This document shows, in pieces, positions 1 to 9,274 of a stretch of DNA of 12,605 bases. Each line of letters starts with the position of its first letter. The first letter of the stretch is position 1. A program made the position numbers and the translations under genes. The notes beneath the pieces are model-generated. The model did no database searches, was not told the DNA's origin, and saw only the letters and a program-made list of their open reading frames with translations. Source of the DNA: Bacteroidota bacterium (GTDB taxonomy: Bacteria; Bacteroidota; Bacteroidia; AKYH767-A; OLB10). The stretch covers positions 1 to 12,605 of the forward strand of contig JADJOZ010000026.1 in assembly GCA_016713525.1 (NCBI GenBank), written 5' to 3'.

Positions 1-1137
1 TTTAACTTGGTGGCTCTTCTTCGGTCAAAGTGAGAAGCTATATTTCTGAAATTCATAAGCTGGGATGCTTTCGTGTCACCGCGCGCTGCTATTTCTTCTG
101 AATTAGGCCCCAACCTGACATTAACATTATGCACAATCTCGACTATCTTTGCAAGATGCTGTATTATTATAGAGGGATACATCCAACTATTCATATCCAT
201 TTTGTCTTCAAGCTTTAATTTGGTATCTCTATAAAAATAATTCCGGTATAAAATAATCGCATCCTGCAAAATATCATATACTAGCTGTGGAGTTACTGTA
301 TATGACTGATTAATATGATCTATTCTGCTCCTTATATTCTCCCTTTTTGTTCTTCTAATATTATCCTCATCCACAAAATCCCAGTCTGGTTCTATCCACC
401 AATGGTTTTCACTTTCTTTCATATTTTGATAAGACTGCGCAAACCAATTAAGAAAATCCTATTCATTTCCAGTCAATATATTCACTAACTCCACGAACTT
501 TGCCTCAATTACTAGTTAGTCTTCAGTGCTCAAGTGGGCGTCAATGCCTTCTTTTGTCCAGAAAGCATCACAACCGAGTCTCTGCAACTCTTCATAACTC
601 CATGATTTGTTAGAGGCAGTTGTCATTAGCACGGGTAAGCCAGGATACTGTTTGCGAATATTTGCCAATAAAACCCCTCCTGATAACATTTCTGCGTCAA
701 TCCGCACCCCTTTTTCATTTTGCAATCGTAAGTCAAGCAAAATTAAATGTGGCTTATGTGATTGAATTTGATCATTGACAACGTCATCAAAAAAAGTATC
801 GGTTTTTATATGTTCCGAAACGGGTTGTAAAAAGGTAAACTGTTTAGGACTTTCAGCCATCTAAATTATTTTTTGTGAATATATCACACCACCCTTCGTT
901 TGCTTGGTCGTCAATATAGAGGATGCGGGGCTTTCTGGAAATTAATTCATTCCGTAAGGTAGCAATATCTAATTTGCGAAATTTTGATTTGGTTGTGTTA
1001 ATGGCTGCTTCTAATTCATCATGCGTCTTTCTGCATTCAGTTTCAATGGATTGTGTAATATCTAAAATAGCTTGCTGATTTCTATCTATTCTGTCTTCAA
1101 AGATCTCATCAATAATTTCTTTCCGTGTTTCAATCAT
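1..1137 (-). CDS. Response regulator: coiled N-terminus, receiver domain, possible HEPN C-terminal domain (partial)
   Basis: The gene starts at ATG 1137 and runs off the left edge. Residues 1-70 are charged and helical. A receiver domain follows with all phosphotransfer residues visible: acidic pair in ILYIDDQ (about 907-921), phosphoacceptor Asp in LILLDLRL (732-734), Thr in VLMTTASN (near 620), and Lys in AFWTKEG (552-554). The domain is split by one frameshift near 855-860, where the frame moves from ...TKNNLDG to the frame of PKQFTFLQPV. The same frame then continues to base 1 through two in-frame stops, TAA 516-518 and TAG 459-461. The downstream stretch reads as a real protein (DFLNWFAQSYQNMKESE... 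onward, about 150 open codons). It is helical and ends near NFRNIASHFDRRRATKL, whose R-N-I-A-S-H (30-47) fits the Rx4H motif of HEPN ribonucleases. The receiver call is firm. The HEPN call rests on one motif plus helical content and could be chance. It lies 12 bp after the preceding receiver-like gene, so it is probably in the same operon. Confidence 0.75.
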
Positions 1138-1149
1138 CTTTTAATTCAT

Positions 1150-2082
1150 TTATATTAGAAAGCAGCTTTCATAAGCTTCAGCAGGTAATATTTTATCAAT
1201 GAGGGTCGAGATGAACATACGGTTCTCTCCTGACTTAATATCTCTTAGACTTTCTAAAGCTCGGAAGTGTTGATTTATCTGAATCTCATGCAATTTAACT
1301 TGGCTTTCTAAATAGACAATAAAATTAACGAATACTTGTTTCTTTTCGGTCAGAAGATGCAGATGACTTTCTATATTCTCCTTTTCTGATTTCCATTGCA
1401 GCAAGTCTTTTTGTACAGCGGTTTCATTGTGACCATAGAGGAAAAGTGCCTCGAAGTTTCTGAGAATTTTAAGAGTAGCATCGAGTTTATCGGGCCAACG
1501 CTTGGTTGGAGAAAAATTTCTGTTAAAGCCCCGGTGTATGTCCCACAACCGCAATATCCCCCACCAATTTGCCCAATTATGTCTATCATCTTCCGGCAAA
1601 CGAAACTCTGCAAGTACATATGGCTTAAGGTCTTGCTTATCATCAAAGGTTTCATTGACAAACAGTTCTAAGTCGCCTATTCAGTTATTCTGAAAGTCAT
1701 ATAAATACTTATGGCAAGAAACACCCTTGGAGCTAACGATAAGATTGGCAGGATTTAATCTAACAAGCTGTATATCGGTAAACGGAGAAGCCAGCACAAT
1801 ATGACTTCTCACTTCCATCATTCGTAGAAACTTGATTAGCGCTATACCAGCATTGCGTTGCAGCCATTCAAAGCCTTCATCGGCACAGGAAGAGACTGGT
1901 CAATGAAAATGATGCAGGGTTCTTCGCCCGGAGTAGCCTTCTTGATTTCCCAACGCTACATCAGACAGATTTTTTTCTGTCGCCCTCAACTGTCAGCATA
2001 TGGATTTCATTAACTGCATTTGATGTAGTTATTCTTCCAGTTCCTGTAGCTCTGTGCTGTCGTATGTAAAGATGAGCTTCAT
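1150..2082 (-). CDS. Receiver-like protein with a helical C-terminal tail (frameshifted)
   Basis: Start ATG 2082 shares bases with the stop of the upstream gene (TAATG), a typical translational coupling. The start reads MKLIFTYDSTELQELEE, as the first strand of a receiver. Beta-3 with a candidate phosphoacceptor Asp is PCIIFIDQSLP (GAC at 1899-1901). Beta-4 is SHIVLASPFTD, with Ser in place of Thr. Beta-5 is NLIVSSKGVS, with Lys at 1726-1728. About 170 residues follow, including NWANWWGILRLWDIHRGFN and a long helical, charged stretch, ending in AYESCFLI and TAA at 1150. I do not recognise this tail as an output domain. The reading uses frame changes around 1890-2030 and one in-frame TGA at 1681-1683. 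The whole is about 310 residues. It could be phosphorylated by the kinase encoded upstream; that is inference from order and residues. Confidence 0.6.
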
Positions 2083-2773
2083 TACTTTGATAGTTCAATG
2101 ATTTTGAAGAAGTCCATTTTAGTATTGGAATCGACTTATATTCTTTCCAATGTTGTTTTCACTTTCCAATAGTTCAAATGCGAGGTTGTATTTGCCATGT
2201 TGCTTTAGAGTATCAATGTTGAAACTAGGATTACTGATTTGAGAGAGGGACAAGGTTTTGTGAAAGCGGATGAGTGATTCGAGATAGGGGTCGGCATAAG
2301 CGGGGTTTGGTCAGAAATCGTTAAACCTTTGTTATTATATAAGTCCGGATTTCCTCCATTCCCGTTTGGCAGTACTTCTATAATTTTTGATAACGCATCT
2401 GCTGCCGGGTTTCCTTGAGTATGGTGCTCCGATGCTTCGTAAAGCAATTTTTTTCGGGTTTTGCAAATGCCTCTTATAGTAGTTTGTTGTGCATTGGTTG
2501 CGGTCGATCCTGTATGATACACCACGTAAATGTTATTGTAGCAGGTAATCAGTCCATTTAATTTTTCTTATGCCGTTCCCGTCAAATGAATATGTCGTTT
2601 ATAATCAACAGGTCGGGAGAATTGTTGATATTACTACTACCTACTTGAACATTTTCAAAGGTGATGGCGATAATATTTTTATCGGCCAGATTATGACCAT
2701 TGTTCAAAAACGCACTAACGTTCTCCGGCGCATCTTCTGCTTTTGTAAAAACTATATTTAGATTTTTTACCAT
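2082..2773 (-). CDS. Unknown protein of the signalling block, possibly a degenerate receiver plus helical domain (frameshifted)
   Basis: The start is ATG 2773, 5 bp after the stop of the kinase gene (2779). The first segment (2773-2582) reads MVKNLNIVFTKAEDAPEN..., then IIAITFEN and SPDLLIINDIFI. A frameshift near 2580 leads to FDGNGIRKIKWTDYLL, and another near 2525-2530 to NNIYVVYHTGSTATNAQQ. This strand, loop and strand pattern looks like a diverged receiver or other alpha/beta fold, but no clear phosphoacceptor set is visible. The second half is helical (KTRKKLLYEASEHHTQGNP, then AYADPYLESLIRFHKTLSL and HGKYNLAFELLESE). The likely end is MDFFKIIELSK with TAA 2082-2084 overlapping the next ATG. 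Total about 230 residues. I do not recognise the family. A function in the same signalling pathway is inferred only from the position between the kinase and two receiver genes. Confidence 0.45.
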
Positions 2774-2778
2774 GACAA

Positions 2779-4972
2779 TTAATATTGTTTTCTTGCCGAA
2801 TAAAGTAACTGCGTTAAATGAAATTTGCTCTTGTTTTCAGTACATACCGTAGGGAATAATGTAAAAACAGCGTATCATCAGGTAAAGTATCCGGCTCCCC
2901 TGCCGGATATAACGATGATTTTGCAATCCGGTTGGTGTTTCTGAAAATCAAGTAAACATTCCTGGATTTTTTGGCTTTTCTTCGTCCTTTTCGTTTGCAG
3001 TTTTGCACATCCTTTCAAAACACCGAGGTGAATAACAAGAAAATCTGCAGGGGTTTTCTTTACCCAGCATTTGATACGCTTAACAATTTCATAAGTATAT
3101 TCCGAAGCATTCAGGTTAGCTTTTTCTTCTGGCAAAACCCATATTCTTGCTTTTTCAAGGGCTTTTTAACCATGTAGGATGTCCAGTTTCTCCATTTTCT
3201 TGGCTGATATGAATGATTCTGCTTCTCCTTATTTGCTATTTCCTGGATTCGCTCATCTACGATTGTCACACGTGTAAGAATCGCTTCCGCAAATTGCTTT
3301 TTAAGAATTTTTTCATTCAGACTATTTCCATTTGATTTCAGCTTGCTGACTATTGAAGCCAAAAGTGTAGAACCTCCATGCTGCTCAAAGTAAAATGAAT
3401 TGTAAAACTGGTTCACATCATGGCGTATGATAATGAAAAACGGCTTTTTGGTTCTATGTCTGTATTATTGATTAATGGAATGATATTATCTCTTAATACA
3501 CTCTTTTTGTTCCCATTTACATCCCACTTTTCTACTGCCAGGCTATTAACTGACTGGTTGGCACTGATACTTTCTGCCCATTTTGCCAAAAATCCGAAAG
3601 GAATCCTTTTGCAGCTGTTTCATCATTGATCTTATTCAGATTATCAAATTTAAAATCAATGTTGATAAATTCACAATGGTTGTGAGAATTGCCGGATATA
3701 AATTTTCGCAACGGCAGCTTCTTCTCATTTTCTTTCATTTTGTTTAGTATATCGACATTCGGATTTACCACAAGCATATATTCATGCCCGTATGATTGAT
3801 AGAAAAAATCATTTCCTAATTCGTGTACATACCAGATACCATAACTCCTTAAGTCTTTAATGAGGTTCTCTTGAATATTGCATTTTTTTTCGACATCTAT
3901 AATAAGTAGATGCTTGGGTTTAAGGAGATAAATCTTATATCCAAGATTATTTTTGCTGTCTTCTACAACTTCTACCGCTTCAATCAAAGGAAGGGTGTTT
4001 GTGCCAGTTGATCCTGGATTATAAATGGTATTGTCCAATTCAGCAGGGTCAATTTTTCTCAAGTAAGCGGCAGCAATTTTCATTTCCAATACGCCCCATG
4101 CGTTAGGCCTCAAAGTCCCGTCTTTGAGCAACGGCAACCTGATACGCTCATTCTGGTTCTGCAATGCAGTATTTCCCTCATTTTCAATGCATCACAATCA
4201 TCATAAACGGTCAGTACGTAAAAAAGTCATCGTGACTGGGAACAGCTTCGATTTTAAATTTTATCTTAAACTTATCATTCGAATTGGTAGAATGTTTTGC
4301 TGTATTGCGGATAATATTTTCAATAATAACATAAAATGCCTGAACGCCAAGCATATCGTTAGGGAAGGCGATAATGTGCTCTGGTTTTATATTGCCAAAT
4401 TCTACCTCAACAACTTTTTCATTACCAGTAATATACTGCATTAGCAGCTTGTATTGATTATTATATCCATCCGATTCAAAAAATTATAACATCGTTGTAA
4501 AGATTCTAGCCACTTCAAAGGTTGGATGGAGGTGGCAATATCAGCAAGAAATCCATGCGGAGTTTAAGGTATTCATTCAGTTTGGCTATTTTATGAAGTA
4601 TCTCGTCATTTGCAGCCCTAAATAATCTTTGCTTGAAAGTTTAGCAAGCACATGGCTTCCGATGTTATGGCTCATATTGCGGGACATTACTTGTGCGATT
4701 GCGGCTTTACGGGCAAACTTTAAAATTTCCTGTGTTTGATAGAACCCTACGATTCTTGCAGAAAGGGCATCAGTTAATCTCGAGATGTAGTTTATTATTT
4801 GTCTCCCTTCATAGGATTTGTCAATAATTTTATTATTCAGCAAAACAAACATGCCACCCAAGCCTACGTCAGAATTATAAGCATGATTGTCTGTAATGTT
4901 TGAAAAGAAATAAATCAGGTCGCTATTTTTGTCTATGTAAATGGAATGTTTGATAACTACTGATAAATATTT
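2779..4972 (-). CDS. Atypical soluble histidine kinase with C-terminal receiver-like extension (frameshifted)
   Basis: This is a GHKL-type kinase. The likely phosphoacceptor box is MSRNMSHNIGSHVLAKL, with His at 4667-4669 and a second His five residues later. Next come KIAKLNEYLKLRMDFL and then the ATPase domain. Its N box is ENIIRNTAKH (4292-4321); the strand LTVYDDCDAL follows (near 4190-4220), then LKDGTLRPNAWGVLEMKIAAAYLR (about 4040-4110), which sits where the glycine-rich lid and following helix belong. The domain closes with LGYKIYLLKPKHLLIID. A long extension follows: KWAESISANQSVNSLAVEKW, HDVNQFYNSFYFEQHGGST, AILTRVTIVDERIQEIA, ADFLVIHLGVL, CKIIVISGRGAG, LPDDTLFLHYSL. Those last strands look like a receiver fold without the usual Asp. 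The end is LLYSARKQY, TAA 2779-2781. No membrane segment is seen, so the kinase should be cytoplasmic. Several frameshifts (near 4600, 4460, 4205, 3575, 3425, 3125, 2885, 2850) are bridged. It has no start codon at its left-hand beginning and continues in frame from the 231-residue ORF before it, with only TAA 4973-4975 between; the two are probably one protein of about 960 residues. Confidence 0.7.
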
Positions 4973-5668
4973 TTAATTAATTTTAATACCATCATCTTTA
5001 ACATACGTTAGCATTTCTTCTGAGAAGTCAGCTATCGTAGTTTGGACAATATCAACTTTATTTGAAACCAGATCAAACACATCAGGCTTTTCTTTATGGG
5101 TTAAATCGCTCTCGACATTAAGATTCCCTTTCCATTCGGAGTTTAACTTAATTGGAATGCCAAAAATAAGCAACTTGCTACTTTCATCAAATATAATCTG
5201 GATTTTGTCTTCTACAATTAGTGTTACTTGTATTTTTAATCTGCCATTACGAGGAGGATTGTTCAGATATTGAGTTACTCCACCTGAGAAGGAAATTTCA
5301 TTTGAATTTTTGTTCGAGACCAACAAGTCTCTTTTATTGAATAAATTGTTCAACTCTTTTTGATCTATAAATGATAGGGCTTTATAATTGCGGAAGGGTT
5401 CCGTAACCCAACTATTAAAATCCAGCAGTCGATAAAATGTTGGCACCACACATATTATTCCTGGAATTGCAGTTATTGCTTTTTTTTCTGTCGAGTTTAC
5501 ATTTACCTCTTTGTTTGCCAACTCATTGAGGAAGTCTAGGACAATGTCATCCACATTTGAGAATAGCTTTGTTGTGAAAGGTAAGTAGTAACACTGGCTT
5601 AGTTCTTTCAAACCGGTTAATAACTCAAATCGATTTTTATTCATCTCAATAACGGTCAATTCTGTCAT
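4973..5668 (-). CDS. Unknown 231-residue module, probable N-terminal part of the histidine kinase
   Basis: This is a clean 231-codon frame. ATG 5668 overlaps the end of the PLP gene by 23 bp; a second ATG at 5644 follows that gene's TGA by one base and could equally be the start. The protein is mixed alpha/beta with no signal peptide or clear membrane span. A mildly hydrophobic patch (AITAIPGIICVVPTFYRLL) is followed by a middle part rich in Asn and Lys, then strands RLKIQVTLIVEDKIQIIFDE and KLLIFGIPIKL. I do not recognise a family. It ends ...VKDDGIKIN, then TAA, and the frame stays open into the kinase (KYLSVVIKHSIYIDKNSD...). Either the TAA is an error and this is the input domain of the kinase, or it is a separate gene and the kinase lacks a visible start. 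I favour the first reading. The junction with the PLP gene suggests translational coupling. Confidence 0.6.
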   Translation of the reverse strand: MTELTVIEMNKNRFELLTGLKELSQCYYLPFTTKLFSNVDDIVLDFLNELANKEVNVNSTEKKAITAIPGIICVVPTFYRLLDFNSWVTEPFRNYKALSFIDQKELNNLFNKRDLLVSNKNSNEISFSGGVTQYLNNPPRNGRLKIQVTLIVEDKIQIIFDESSKLLIFGIPIKLNSEWKGNLNVESDLTHKEKPDVFDLVSNKVDIVQTTIADFSEEMLTYVKDDGIKIN

Positions 5669-6655
5669 AGCCTATAGTCATAAAAGTTTTATCACTTTCA
5701 AAGTCAGCAATCAGCCTGGCAAGATGAATGCTGTAAAGTGAACTCGGACCTAAATTAGATATTTCCGTATCGTTATTGAAGTGCAATATTGTTTCAGTCC
5801 AAATCCAGTTCATTAGTATAAAAAACTCGGTCTGCCATATTTAGTGCTGTTTCAACGTGTCTCAATTTCACAGGTTGTCCATATAATCCGAAAACAATTT
5901 GATTTCCATCAGTCCTAGGATGATAGGTATAAAGTTTAGTTGATTCTGACTTGCTTCTTAGGTATTTAAAAACACTTTCTGTAGTCGTTCCATTTCCAGT
6001 CCCAACTATTACAAAATCTGGCGAACCAAACCGCTGATAATATTCCATAGCTATTCTAGAAAAAGTATGTACAGCAAAATTTGAAGTTTCTCACTGTGGT
6101 TTGCTGCAAAAATATTTTCCGGTGGATAATAGCTCTGCAGCTTAATGATACACTTATCTATATAACCTTCAACCCTAATTAAGTTTGCACCTGCTTCTAT
6201 AATGGGGCTAACTCTTGATTCCGGCAACAAATCAGGTACAATCATAGTTAAGTTGTAGCCCAACTCTTTGCAAGCAATTGCAAGTGAAATACCTGCACTG
6301 CCTGATGATACTTCTAAAATTTGCGTTCTACCGGAACTATCACCTCAAACGCTTCGGCAATGAATAAATAAGGTATCCAATAGCGAGAGTAATGATTATT
6401 ACCCATGCTATTTGAATATTCCATTTTTATCCGAAGTAGATTATTGTTTTGCAGATGAACGTTATAACACCCAGTATCTTCAATAACATCATACACCCTT
6501 CTGAAAACGTTTTTCCTACTTTCATTCATAGGAATTTCAAGCTCAAAAATTTCTTCATTGGCTTTTCTGAAGCTAAAAATCTCTTTATATCAGTTTGGTC
6601 TTTTTTTAGCCTTTGAAACTGTTCTAAAGCTATTTTTTGTTGAATTTATAAGCAT
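5646..6655 (-). CDS. Cysteine-synthase-like fold-type II PLP-family protein with an altered active site (frameshifted)
   Basis: ATG 6655 overlaps the SDR stop by 10 bp, and TGA is at 5646-5648, giving about 336 residues, as expected for the CysK/tryptophan synthase beta superfamily. Landmarks in family order: LRIKMEYSNSMGNNHYSRYW (ends near 6380) where CysK has its 'KxE..NPTGSVKDR' segment; ILEVSSGSAGISLAIACKELG (SSGSAG at 6291-6308) in place of the TSGNTG substrate loop; MIVPDLLPESRVSPIIEAGANL; GSPDFVIVGTGNGTTTES (5980-6003), the phosphate-binding glycine loop; and ISNLGPSSLYSIHLARL near the C-terminus. The segment that should hold the Schiff-base lysine reads G-N-N-H-Y-S-R (6383-6403), with no Lys, in a stretch with no sign of a frameshift. 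So this may be a non-catalytic relative or an enzyme of a variant subgroup. Frameshifts are bridged near 6580, 6343, 6060 and 5800. The substrate is unknown; its neighbours suggest amino acid metabolism. Confidence 0.75.
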
Positions 6656-7414
6656 GATATGTATCCTCCATCTATTCTTAAATCAATACCGGTTATAAAG
6701 ATGCCTTTTCAGAGCTCAAAAAAGAAACTCCTTCAGCAATTTCTGATGCATCCGCAATTCTTTTTAAAGGCATTCTTTCTGTAACAGATTTTAGGTACTC
6801 GGAAGGTGTTTTATTTTCTTTTTCAGCAAAATAATTTACGATAGCCTTCAATTCTTTAGTATCGGTTGGTCCTGGCAAAACATTATTTACAGTTATCCCA
6901 TACTTCCCCAATTCTATAGAAAGAGCCTTTGTCCAACTTGCAACTGCGCTCTTAATAACAGATAGTCCAAACCCAGGAATCGGGGATATAGTTGTAGTAC
7001 CCCAAAATGTTTATAATTCTTCCCACTTATTTGTTTTCATTTGAGGAGCAAAATATTGAGTTAGTATCATGAAAGTTTAATAGGTATTTGTTAAAACTAC
7101 TTGATAATCCGTAATATCACAATCTCTGGAAACATCTTTCGGCAATGGCCTCCCACATTGTTTACCAAAACTAGCTTATCAGCTTTTAGAAATTGTACAT
7201 CAGCCAAGGCTTCAATTATATTTTCTTGCTCAAAATCAATTTTGATGAAATTGTGATTATTTGTACTTAACTGATCCAGTTGTGATTTTACTTCATTCAA
7301 TTTTTCAATATCACGAGCAATTAAAGTAATGGAATAGCCATCACGACACAAAGCTATGGCCGTAGCTTTGCCAATTCCGCTTGTACTACCCGATACTATG
7401 GCTCTCTTTATCAT
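6646..7414 (-). CDS. Short-chain dehydrogenase/reductase (SDR, frameshifted)
   Basis: ATG 7414 overlaps the TGA of the binding-protein gene (ATGA). The N-terminus MIKRAIVSGSTSGIGKATAIAL carries the dinucleotide-binding TGxxxGIG motif (here SGSTSGIG). LVLVNNVGG matches the NNAG strand. Further on come LSVIKSAVASWTKAL, GITVNNVLPGPTDT (the usual 'vN.v.PG.v.T'), MPLKRIADASEIAEGVSFLSSE, and ITGIDLRIDGGY with stop TAA 6646-6648. The size of about 255 residues is that of a classical SDR. Frameshifts are bridged near 7145 and 6706, and two stops in the middle (near 7078 and 7020) also need repair. At the catalytic YxxxK the sequence reads L-S-V-I-K (6951-6965), so the Tyr appears to be missing; a pair of local indels could hide it. 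It should reduce or oxidise a carbonyl or hydroxyl group with NAD(P); the substrate cannot be read. It sits in the operon between the transporter and the PLP gene. Confidence 0.85.
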
Positions 7415-8549
7415 TGTCTGTTTGTATCCCTATTTAATTTCAACGGGTTTGCTGTTTGAATAACTTTGAAAACAGTTTTCATATTAATGTCTCCGTTTTC
7501 AAAATTGAATTTTCCTAAAGCTCCGTTGTATTGTTTCAAATTGCGAATATGATCAGCAACTTTTTTGTGGGTCATTACCAACTTTTTAATTGCATCATCA
7601 AATATTATCACTGCATCATATCTTACTGCGACAGCGACAGAAGGCTCAGAGTTGTGCTTTTCTTGATATAATTTCCCAAAGTTAAAAGCGCCTGAGGAGG
7701 TTGAATCATTAGGATTATAGTACGCTACTTGGAACCATAACTCCTCTGCCGTTGATTGTGCAATGTTTAAACAATCAGGTTCTAAAAAACTTATGTTACT
7801 AATGACTTTCGAATTTACTTTTGCTTCTCGTAGTTGTTTTATGAAATTTCATCTCCTTTTGATTCCAGCTAAATATATCAGGTCGGGATTAGCCGGTTTA
7901 ACTTTTTGAATAAGAGTCTTGAAGTCGACATTCTGAAATGGGTATGTTCTCGGTCGATATAATGTACCTCCTAAACTGCTTAAAGCGCATTTCAAAAGCT
8001 TCCTTTAATCCAATTTGCTATTCACTATTAACATACACAATAGTTGCTTTAGTTACTTTTAATCTGTTGATTGCATATTCAGCAGATTTCAAAGATTCAT
8101 CTAAACCAGAAGGGTAATTTCTGGCGAAAAGTTTCCTTGATGCCTGTCAATTTAGACTTGAAGCCCTCCAGGCGAAAGAAGGAACACTTTGTTAGACTTG
8201 CTATTGAACCATTGCAAGGCAGAAGTGCTGCTTATATCTCCAATAAAGTATTAGATCTTATCACACTTGCCAATTGAATCATCGCACTTACAGCAGTTTT
8301 TGCTTCAGCCTTAGAATCAATAAACTTTAGTTTAACTTTCTTTTGATTATTTTCATCAATATTCTCTGCTGCAATCTCCATACCTTGCTTCATCGGATCT
8401 GAGTAACTTGAAAAGCTCTCCAGTCAAAGGCAACATCACTCCCAATCTTATTACTTCCTTTTCCTTTTTCCCACCTGAATTATTACATCCGGTAATTAAT
8501 AGCCGGCTGTTAACGCCAGCGCTATTATTACTGTTTTTATGATTTTCAT
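7411..8549 (-). CDS. Branched-chain amino acid type ABC transporter substrate-binding lipoprotein (frameshifted)
   Basis: ATG 8549 lies 32 bp after livF. The first residues MKIIKTVIIALALTAG form a signal peptide; with one base restored it continues LLITGCNNSGG, a lipobox with Cys at 8485-8487, so the mature protein is a lipid-anchored periplasmic protein. The mature start EVIRLGVMLPLTGE, followed by SSYSDPMKQGMEIAAENIDEN, is the classic start of the Liv/Peripla_BP_6 fold. Further matches are KLKFIDSKAEAKTAVSAM, GDISSTSALQWFN, FLLSPGG, PDLIYLAGIK, and near the end GALGKFNFENGDINMKTVFK. The stop is TGA 7411-7413, overlapping the SDR start. The size of about 379 residues is normal for the family. 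Several indels are bridged (near 8505, 8417, 8255, 8155, 8110, 8020, 7850). The ligand is not fixed by sequence: the family binds leucine, other amino acids, amides or urea. Confidence 0.8.
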
Positions 8550-8581
8550 TGTATTTGGATTTTAATTGTAAACTATTTTAT

Positions 8582-9274
8582 CTAAAAAATCTTTTTGGAG
8601 AAATTCGGTTGGTCGAATTTCCGGGTAAGTGTTTCGTCCTTCGTAACGGCAATGTGAGATGCCAACTTAAAGGCAACTTCGATATTATGCTCCACCAGCA
8701 ACATGGTAACGCCTTCACGGTTCTTCTTCTGTAGAAAATCTGCCGAAAACTGAACCATTGCCGGGGAAAGCCCCGCTGTTGGTTCGTCAAAAGCCATGTT
8801 TGGGTATCCTGCATCATCAATATGCCAAACGAAAGCATTTGCCTTCGCCTCCACTCAAATTACCTGCCCGCTGTTTTTGCATCTTCCTTAATTTCGGAAA
8901 TTCGTGAAAGGTATTGTCTAAAGTAGTTTTTTGTAGTTTTCTGCCGGTTTGCATGGCAGCCAGTTCAAGATGTTCCTGCACGGTAAGCGCAGGTATAATC
9001 AAACCTCCTGAACAAAATAGGAAATGCCTTTGGTCACCAGTTCGTGAGGAGAAATGAAAGTTTCAGCCCGGTTATTTAAATGAATGGAACCTGCCTTTTT
9101 AGGCAATAATCCACTAATAGTTTTTCAATAGCGTTGATTTTCCGCTGCCGTTCTGCCCTATAATTACCAATACTTCACCCTTTGAAGGTCAAAGGAAACC
9201 TCGCTTAAAACGGTATGGTCGCCATATCCGGCAGCTAAGTTTTCTGTTTTCAATATAGTGGTGTGTTCAGGCAC
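8582..9274 (-). CDS. livF: ABC transporter ATP-binding protein LivF (frameshifted)
   Basis: A GTG start at 9274 directly follows the livG TAA (9275-9277). The N-terminus ILKTENLAAGYGDHTVLSEVSFDL is LivF-like. After one indel near 9184 the Walker A region reads EVLVIIGQNGSGKSTLLKTISGLLPKKAGSI. Later segments are IPALTVQEHLELAAMQTGRKL, the signature NLSGGE (near 8850), MLSFGILMMQDTQ, Walker B with DEPTAGLSPAMVQFSADFL, and the switch strand MLLVEHNIEVAFKLASHIAV. TAG is at 8582-8584. Repaired length is about 231 residues, typical of LivF (230-240). Indels are bridged near 9184, 9125, 9002, 8847 and 8796. The protein pairs with LivG to power import through LivHM. Confidence 0.88.

Noticed and set aside
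1396..1693. Plus-strand open frames at 1396-1671 and 1502-1693
   Set aside because: They lie opposite the helical tail of the receiver-like protein, which fits the operon's frame and length; their translations show no domain features.
1..5668. Alternative genetic code with TAA/TAG read as Gln
   Set aside because: TAA and TAG also sit at the correct family ends of livG, livM, livF and the SDR gene, and the other interruptions in the window are indels that no code change would explain.
8578..8838. Second minus-strand frame over the end of livF (start LSFGILMMQDTQTWLL...)
   Set aside because: It is the same gene seen in another frame: its first residues are genuine livF, and the remainder after the indel near 8796 is out of frame, while the true frame carries DEPTAGLSP.
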